A stretch of 64,000 nucleotides of DNA from Limnoperna fortunei (lineage: Eukaryota; Mollusca; Bivalvia; Mytilida; Modiolidae): positions 74,934,993-74,998,992 of the forward strand of contig OX104115.1 in the NCBI GenBank assembly GCA_944474755.1, read 5' to 3'. The translations under genes and the position numbers were made by a program. The stretch's first letter is position 1. Each line of letters starts with the position of its first letter. Positions 56,981 through 64,000 of this stretch are shown one piece after another. The notes under the pieces are model-generated. The model saw only the letters and a list, made by a program, of their open reading frames with translations, had not been told where the DNA came from and did no database searches.

Positions 56981-57771
56981 AGGTTAAGTATTGTCATCCT
57001 TACCTTATATGACCAACGCTAAATCGATTGTTTGCAATGTGTGAGGGGTGTACTATAGCAAGCAGGAACTGCTTACTCTTCCGGAGCACCTGAGTTCACT
57101 CTCGTTTCGACTTGAGTTCACATTGATTGCGATTTGGTTGTTTTATGTGTTTTTGTTTTGTTGTGATGATTTTGTGTCAGCGGATTTTGGTACACATTTG
57201 CTTCTGTAATGAATTTTGAATTTGGTAACTCTTGTTTTCATCCAATCGTCTTTTCAGGGTATGTTTCTTGCTGTTGAAGGAAATGGATAGTTCTTTCAAA
57301 GAATATATGAATATGCAAAGTAATTATTCATTCCTTTGCATATTAATAATCAATATGAACAATATGACTACATTAACAAAAAAGACATTTTATTAAATAA
57401 GATCAATCAATTAAATAACTATTTACATGTATATACAAGCCTGCGAATAGATCAATAAACTGAACTTATCAGTTTAGGAACATCCATCTAACAATATATG
57501 CAAATACAAAGACAGTTTTACAGATGCAAACAAATCAGTTATTGTACCTCTAAGAAGATAAGCCATTTACTGGCACTTGTATACAAATTTTTTTTTTATA
57601 TAATATTGCTCATAGATATGTTTGCTGTACTTCAAAGAATAAATTAATAAAAGATTATTCATTTACAACGGACAACAATTTATGCACAAGAAAAGTGAAT
57701 AAATGTTTACACTCTTCTATATTTTTACAATCATAGCTAATATTTTCATTCTCACAAATCTCTATTAGTAC

Positions 57772-57881
57772 TCAAGTAATATCAACATCTGGCTCATCAT
57801 AAATATCCGCAACTACACACCATTCCAAGTAAAAAAATTGAATTGTTTGTTGATCACACTCATTTTTATAGTCTGTTGCGT
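57772..57881 (-). CDS. terminal exon of the minus-strand integrase-core gene
   Basis: On the minus strand the acceptor ggttttttttcag precedes a phase-1 exon encoding ATDYKNECDQQTIQFFYLEW then CVVADIYDEPDVDIT and TGA. It is acidic at the end and contains no known catalytic motif. It lies 1.8 kb downstream of the exon at 59,713-59,783, whose end phase (2) does not match, so at least one further exon must lie between if they belong together. Confidence 0.5.
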
Positions 57882-58027
57882 CTGAAAAAAAACCAAAACA
57901 GCATTACATAAATGTCAGTCTCGCATGTACAAGTTGTCTGCAGCATATTTAATTATTTTAGAACATACTGATGATTAGAAAGCATAAATTCTCATCAATT
58001 TGAAAACCATGTTGAAAACTTAGAAAG

Positions 58028-58437
58028 TATAATGGGTTCTTTCATACATTTTTGGGAAAGACCGGTTGATCTTTCACGAGTGATAGAAATTTATGTCTTT
58101 TGGCGAGTGGAGTGCAGCGGAACGAGCGAAAAGACATAAAAATTTCTATCACGAGTGATTGTTCACACGGACTTTCCCAAAAACGTATGAAAGTAGCTAT
58201 TTCTTCCGTAAACCAACAACTTTCACATCACTATAACATATAGACTCTCCATTGTTGTAGACTCCATTGTCTCTGACATCCATTATAGGAACACTGGAAA
58301 CAAGAACGTCATAGAAGAACGTTGTTATGCTTCCATAACAACGTTCTTGTTTCTGGCGTTTTGATTGGATGACGCAGCAAGTACAGATGTGTGCGCGTGA
58401 GCTCATCTGTACCAGAAATCGGCCATTTACATAAGAA
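58028..58437 (+). repeat. foldback element F, copy 2
   Basis: Direct repeat of 24,505-24,925, roughly 90% identical. The palindromic half (58,035-58,200) is centred on gagtggagtgcagcggaacg. The unique half ends tgtgcgcgtgagctcatctg. It has a short deletion (ctgggtcatctgta missing) compared with copy 1. Confidence 0.88.
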
Positions 58438-58599
58438 TGTGATATACTTTTTTCTTAGTAATGAAAATTTTGAACTATTTACTTCTCCATGATCTTGCAT
58501 TAATATTGACAGAGGACTCTTCTTAATGGCAATGCCAATTGTTTTCTCTAGCAAGACTTTTAAAAAAAATCACTGTTCAAACTAACCTTATAAAATTTT

Positions 58600-59222
58600 G
58601 GAAAAGGACGTCCTAAAGATGATGTGTGCAATGTTTCAAAGCAGTCCTTTCATTGGTTAAAGAGGAGAAGATTTTTTAAAATCAAGTAAAATTGATTAAA
58701 AAAATGTTCAAGGAGAATACTTCCTAAACGGTTCATCAGACAATCTTGACCCTAAAGTCATTTTTGTAGCCCTCATAAAGCAGAACAATTAGGCAATGCT
58801 AACTTTTTCTCTAGTTTTAATAATTTTTAAGACTTTGAGGCAAAAATGTCAAAAATCATCAATTTTGACAATTAAAGGGCAATAGCTCCTACAAGGAGTC
58901 ATCATACAACTTTGACCCAATGGAGTGTTTTGTAGAGCTTTAGATGCTGAAGAAGGAGGGTCTGTTCGGTTTTCCTGTTTCTGTTATACTTTTTGATCTA
59001 TAAGCAAAAAACTGTATTTTGACCCCCCTGTTCTATTTTTAGCCATGGTGGCCATGTTGGTTGGTCTGAGGCCATGATTTGGGCAAACTTGGTAGAGGAC
59101 ATTTTACTGATGATGTGTGCAAAGTTTCAAAGCAATCCCTTCAGTGGTTTTGGAGGAGAAGATTTTTTTAGAAAAGTTAACGACGACGACGGACGCCAAG
59201 TGATGGCAATAGCTCACCTGAA
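58600..59222 (+). repeat. dispersed repeat with internal duplication
   Basis: The segment gatgatgtgtgcaatgtttc, aaagcagtcc, gaggagaagattttt near 58,618 recurs diverged near 59,112. The 3' end acgacgacgacggacgccaa then gtgatggcaatagctcacct resembles repeats I know to be abundant in bivalve genomes. No ORF. Confidence 0.65.
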
Positions 59223-59712
59223 ATGAATTATTTCCCTACTGGGGCCCCTTATTTCTTAACCCCAATTATGAAATGATCCCAAAAGGGTAGGTGCACATCT
59301 TCATTATGTCTGTAATCAATATGCAAAATTTCTGGTTTTTGAGATTTAGATAATACAAAACAGGAACCCTATAGCACAACGGATGGACAGATGAATCTGA
59401 TTCCTAGACCCGCTTTCGCCTTTGGCGCAATTTAAATCATTTCAAGGTCTCTAATTTATTTCGTTTATTTTTTTTTATTTCTATAATATGCAATCGTCTT
59501 TTATCTTAAACCATTGTTACCATTGTGTCGATTAAAAATATGCAGTGAGGCAGTGAATGCCTTGCAAATTTCCTTCTTCTGAATTTTGGTCATCTTTTCA
59601 AACAGTTAATATAAGTAACCATTTTCCTTACATGTGGCAAAACATATCATAGTCCTTTAAAAAGTTCAAATGTTAAGACAAGACAAAAGATATTAATAGA
59701 GCTAAAACAAAC

Positions 59713-59783
59713 CTTAAAATGGTTAATCCAGGCCAGAAATCAGCTTTTGCTGGTCGCAGCAATCCCCACCATCTTTCAATGCG
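59713..59783 (-). CDS. internal exon of the minus-strand integrase-core gene
   Basis: Minus-strand acceptor gtatattttacag, donor ttttaag/gtttgt. The 71-bp exon starts in phase 0 and ends in phase 2. It encodes RIERWWGLLRPAKADFWPGL then TIL. Joined to the upstream exon it completes the motif NQRIE-WW, the conserved Glu and Trp pair of an integrase-core (retroviral-integrase-like) family found in fish and invertebrates, probably derived from a transposon. Confidence 0.7.
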
Positions 59784-60929
59784 CTGTAAAATATACAAAT
59801 ATTTTACCGGTTAATGCTACAACCTTTTAATGCCTAAGTATCTTATGAGTTAAAATTTTATTAAGACAGTTAACGGCTTGACGGAAATTTGTATGGACGT
59901 ACATTCATGAGTAGAATCAGGAACATATATAAAACAGTTTTAGAGTTACGGGGTAGAATCAGGATCATATATAATACAGTTTTTATGAGTTACAGGGTAG
60001 AATCTCATAAAAACCTATATAAGACAGTTTTGAAAGGCTACAGGGTAAAATTAGGAATATATACTAGTACAAGACAGTATATTTCAATAGTTACGGGCAA
60101 GTATCAGAAACATATGTAAATGTATTTTAATACCAGAATAAAGCCAAAAAATTTATTTTAACTAATAAATCATGCTTAATATTGTGTCTGAAAAAGTCCT
60201 CTTTTGGGGATAATTCAGGAAAAATGGGGCTTGGACATGGTCTTTTTGTGGGAAAATAATAAAAAAATACTCAAGTTTGGGGAAGAATTAGTACCAAGAA
60301 AGAAAATAATGAAACCTTTTCATGCATATTGCAAATTTTATTAAAGATATTTAAATATAGAACGATACGTAATTGTAAATTATTTGCAAAATGAAATCTT
60401 TCTTTTATTCTTTATAACATATTCATTAGCAAAGAGATACTCAAGGATAAAAAAATTCTTCCCCGAAAAATCAGGATACAGCCACTGTTTTCTGGGCAAC
60501 TACATATCAAAGGATCTTAATATTTGGTATGTAGCTTCATCTCATGGTACTTTATGGTCATGATGGTGTTAAGCGATTTTATACCTGAAACATTTCTAAT
60601 CCCTGTTTACCAAATATTTTTTGTATGATACAAGCAACATACATCTTCATGGAAGTCCGCCATTTTAGTTTAATTTTTGGAGTGGTTTATAACAAGGAAT
60701 CTTACTGCCTTCTGTTTCTGTTCAAGGTCAGCTTTGTTTTGTGCTTATCAAAAATTGGTACATGCAAAAAGATTATGATACACAAATCCGTGAAAATAAG
60801 CAACTTCATTTTGAAAATCAAACATTTGGAGTTATTGTAATCAATCTGTAGTATAATTTCAATACATTAATAATGAATGTGATTATTTATCATTATGAAA
60901 TTTTTGCACCAATGGGGTCTCAGCATTAC
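59784..60929. other. intron of the minus-strand gene
   Basis: Includes a tandem pattern near 59,905-60,120, with four diverged copies of gagttacggggtagaatcag and catatataatacagt, unit about 50-55 bp. No exon seen. Confidence 0.5.
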
Positions 60930-61021
60930 CTGGTTCAAAACAGAGGGACCAAAATTGAAGGATGCACCATCATGACAAGCCTCTTGCATTCTTGATATGA
61001 TACCAATTTCAGTGCCAGGAT
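60930..61021 (-). CDS. internal exon of the minus-strand integrase-core gene
   Basis: Minus-strand acceptor tatttatattcgagcag, donor accag/gtaatg. It starts in phase 1 and ends in phase 0, exactly matching the next exon. It encodes PGTEIGIISRMQEACHDGAS then FNFGPSVLNQ. A Gly or other residue split with the previous exon would complete D-PGTE, the second catalytic Asp box. The downstream Glu of NQRIE follows after about 32 residues, like the D-35-E spacing. Whether it is a domesticated host gene or a transposon copy cannot be told; the clean splice sites favour an intact gene. Upstream exons were not found. Confidence 0.7.
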
Positions 61022-61647
61022 CTGCTCGAATATAAATACAAAATAAAAGAATATATAAATCTCGACATCCTTTATTTAAATTTTGCAGAAAGTTATTGAA
61101 ATTTATACTCCATTAAATGAGAAACATAATTTAATCACACCCAGTTGTTTGTGAAAGGTTAGTTACAGAACTTTTCAATGTGTTGATCTGTGTCTTAAAA
61201 GCTGTTCAATTATACAAGTAACTGCATCCAAATGTAGAATGACACACTAATTAAACTAAACAACTAAACAAAAAAATGTAAAGACACAGGTGTCATGATA
61301 ATACAAAATGTTTGAACATGGCACATTGCTGCTGTAGCTTTGTTATTTATTTTTAATGCCAATGTTAGCTTTGTATTTATATCTGTTATGTATGCTAATC
61401 ATTTAACACAAACATAAGAAAAATATTAATACTATCTCATTTATTAGATGTACATGTATTAAATTTGACAGTTACCCCTCTGTTAGAAATAACACACAAA
61501 AATGCATGTGATGCACAGAATGTACGATGCAACATGCAAAATTGGACCCTTTTTAACACATGACAACACAATTCTTTTCAAAAATCCTGTGGAGAACCCT
61601 GTACTACATATTTTGTCCTTGCTTCATACCAAGTAAGTTTCGTCATA
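61022..61647. other. non-coding DNA
   Basis: AT-rich. Presumably an intron of the minus-strand gene; no further exon could be supported. Confidence 0.45.
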
Positions 61648-61866
61648 CAGTATAAGTGGTTTTTTCGCGGTGATTTAATTTTCGCTATATTCACGGTTAA
61701 AGTTGGAACGTGAAAATAAAAACGCGAGAAATATTAGGACAAATGATATGATAGTTATTCATTCTGATCACAGACCGAGAATATTATAATACGCCAAAAT
61801 AAACTCACACAGTTTTTAAACAAAAACGCTAAATTTTCCACACGCTAAAAAAAACCACTTATACTG
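61648..61866. mobile_element. 219-bp MITE with mariner-type ends
   Basis: Terminal inverted repeats cagtataagtggttttttcgcg and its counterpart cgctaaaaaaaaccacttatactg, flanked by TA on both sides (61,646 and 61,867). TA target duplication and CAGT ends suit mobilisation by a Tc1/mariner transposase. No coding. Confidence 0.88.
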
Positions 61867-62691
61867 TATTCTGTTTAGCGGTTTAGGAGTTGTGTTTACA
61901 AACTTTGTGAGCATGGTGAGAAACTGTATCAAAAAGCGAATTTTCAAAAAACCAAAAATCAAAACAGTGATACATATGTACATGTAGTACATGTATATTA
62001 ACATGATAAATACAGGGAGTTTTAAATATAACGAACTTAACTAATTACAGGTGAAATTTGCATTTTTGTCTAAATAAGTTATTTCAAAGAAATTTATTTT
62101 TATAAAATGTTTGTAAATGAGAGTGAACTCAGCAGACTTGAGTATGTGAAGGAGATGTCCTATAAAGCACTACTAGTACCTACAACCAATCTTATTCAAA
62201 TATCCAAAACACCTTGTCTCTAGAAATAGTATTAAACAAGAATATGTCCGAAAGACATAATGCCCCATCTCACAACATTTATTTGGAACAGATGGATGAA
62301 CGAACCAGAACACTATATGCCCCCCTACTTTCATAGATAGGGCATAAAAACACAACCCAGTGGGTCATTTTTGCGAAGTCAGTTACACAAATGCAATATA
62401 AATGTATATATGTATTGTAAATGCACAAAACATGCACATGCATTAAATTAGATCCTAAACATGTATATAACCCTCCCCAACTATAGCTTTGAGAGGCTAT
62501 AAGTATAATTTAGTTAAAAAAGAGTTTATTTTGTAAAATATATTTGACCTGCATTTAATTTTATTTCACTACATGTATAACTGAACTCTTAAACAAATGT
62601 TAATAGGGCGAACGAACCCTCTAGTAGGACGAACAGATAAATGAGTACGAACACACCCGATTACCGATGGCGGTAGGAAAAATGAATATAT
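61867..62691. other. non-coding DNA with a repeat fragment
   Basis: Around 62,250-62,345 a segment (caagaatatgtccgaaagac, ataatgcccc ... gggcat) looks like a dispersed repeat. No gene. Confidence 0.4.
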
Positions 62692-63941
62692 AACGACTTG
62701 CCCCACTCTCATGTCGCCCCACATTTAATAACGAGTCGCCACACTCAATAACAACTCGCCCCACATATGTAAAATAAAAAATTTATAATAGAAATTTATA
62801 TATTTAATACTTTATAATATAAATAAATGCATTGATAGTATAAATTTTTTAATTTGGGTATTGTACTGCTCGGTGTTTTAATAAATCGAAATTGTAATCT
62901 AAATGTAAAACTATTAAATGCTGCCTGCAAACTGTGTAGAATACTGTTAATCTTACATACTATTGAAAACAGGTTTCTAAAATTTAAAAAACAAGGTTGT
63001 CTTGTTAACAAATTTCTAACGTGCTTGCTTATTCAAACTACACCGAGACCGTTAACAAGAGACCATAAAACAACCATTGTAGTTGATATGTAAATCGACA
63101 GACATACGCTTTAAAAAACCTTACTGCATACTAGCAGTACAAATTCTGATTATTTTGGATGCAAAATATCTTTTTACTGGATTTTTATGTACATAATTTT
63201 AGTCTTTTTTCATTAAATCAATGAATTGACACTTATTAAATGATTTTCAGGTACGAATTAAAGAATAATTTGTACTAGAACTGCCTCCCTCGTTTTTATT
63301 TTTTCCTTTCTTTCTCATCCTTTCTCCTTTCTCCCTCCTCTTCTCTCCCTGTCTCCCACTACCCTGTCCGCCCTCTCATACAAGACTTCTACAAAACTAC
63401 GTTTTTGTTATTGTTAAAAACTTTATTATAGTAACATTCTCGTAATAAATATTAGGTTTTACACCGTTTTGAAAGTGAAGGTACATGCTACGATAATCTT
63501 GTTCAAAAACCAGTATCTGTACAGCATATGCCAATCTCAGACAATTTTAGCATTAAAGACAATTACTTCATTATAATAATAACTACGTCGGTTAACTTTT
63601 CATCCTTTAAAACTGTTAATCCCATCAAAGTTAATCGCGATTGTAAACAAGCAAATATTCAATTATAATTATCACAATTAATTTAAAAAGTGAACACGAG
63701 TTCACTTTAATCTCAAGAGATCCACCGCCAATTAAAAAAAAAGTTCTAGAATAAAATATATGCAAATTAAAAAATTTATACTATAAATTTAATTAAATAT
63801 ATTTTAAAATATTCAATTTATAAACTTATATTATATATTTTACATTTGTGGGGCGAGTCGTTATTGAGTGGGGCGACTCGTTATTAAATGTGGGGCGACT
63901 CGTTATTAATATGGGGCGACTCGAGAGTGGGGCGAGTCGTT
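62692..63941. mobile_element. 1.25-kb element with repeat-built terminal inverted repeats
   Basis: The left end aacgacttgccccactctca and ataacgagtcgcc units (62,692-62,765) are mirrored by tggggcgagtcgtta units at 63,849-63,941. Each terminus is made of several ~20-25-bp copies of aacgagtcgccccaca. The interior has a 79-codon open frame (62,854-63,093) with no known domain and a pyrimidine tract (63,281-63,372). Probably a non-autonomous DNA transposon. Confidence 0.78.
63281..63372 (+). repeat. C/T-rich tract
   Basis: Nearly pure pyrimidine for about 90 bp (tttctttctcatcctttctc and similar) inside the TIR element. Confidence 0.85.
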
Positions 63942-64000
63942 ACGATACCGGAAAAATGGCCATGGGCATAAAAATGTGGAAAATTGCCTAATTGAAATAA

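Overview
This window looks like nuclear DNA of an invertebrate, most likely a marine bivalve. That is an inference from AT-rich non-coding DNA, short exons with canonical GT/AG splice sites, tRNA-derived SINEs with a 'gtttaacgcc' tail, a PHD-finger Ty3/Gypsy element, a decayed Polinton and many palindromic or tandem repeats. No operons, Shine-Dalgarno sites or bacterial genes are visible. Most of the window is mobile or repetitive.

Layout. 1-3.3 kb is AT-rich DNA with one long hairpin, homopolymers and a short tandem repeat. About 3.34-11.76 kb is a decayed Maverick/Polinton: an unknown ORF, a 93-bp coding repeat, protein-primed DNA polymerase B, an adenain-like protease, a protein with tail-fibre-like motifs, the C-terminal half of a chromodomain integrase, a zinc-ribbon/phospholipase A2-like gene, a packaging ATPase and a truncated terminal ORF. 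No capsid gene was recognised. 12-24 kb holds a 53-bp tandem array, hairpins, a SINE, an inverted repeat pair and a satellite rich in AGGTCA half-sites. Two possible exons (14.5 and 24.2 kb) could join in phase.

26.3-53.0 kb appears to be one plus-strand immunoglobulin-superfamily receptor gene: signal-peptide exon, Ig-domain exon, two further ectodomain exons and a transmembrane exon, all with compatible phases. Its 23-kb second intron holds a complete Ty3/Gypsy element (28,659-36,368; 296-bp LTRs, GGCG target duplication, gag with a helix-hairpin-helix-like segment, TTTAAAC slippery site, 1,452-aa pol ending in a PHD finger), a 7-kb array of two ~1.2-kb units, a Tc1/mariner transposase fragment, tRNA-like elements and a 1.5-kb element with terminal inverted repeats.

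53-64 kb holds a satellite of hairpin monomers, a possible terminal exon, a tRNA-Glu-like gene, a transposon-like coding remnant, and on the minus strand three phase-consistent or terminal exons of an integrase-core (DDE-like) protein. It also has two further elements with terminal inverted repeats and a second copy of a ~410-bp foldback element.

The points most worth following are the Polinton's unusual gene set and its TAAATG gene starts, the Gypsy element's combination of HhH-like gag, programmed-frameshift signal and PHD-tailed integrase, and the recurrence of long palindromes at five or more loci. Splice joins are read by eye and are predictions.
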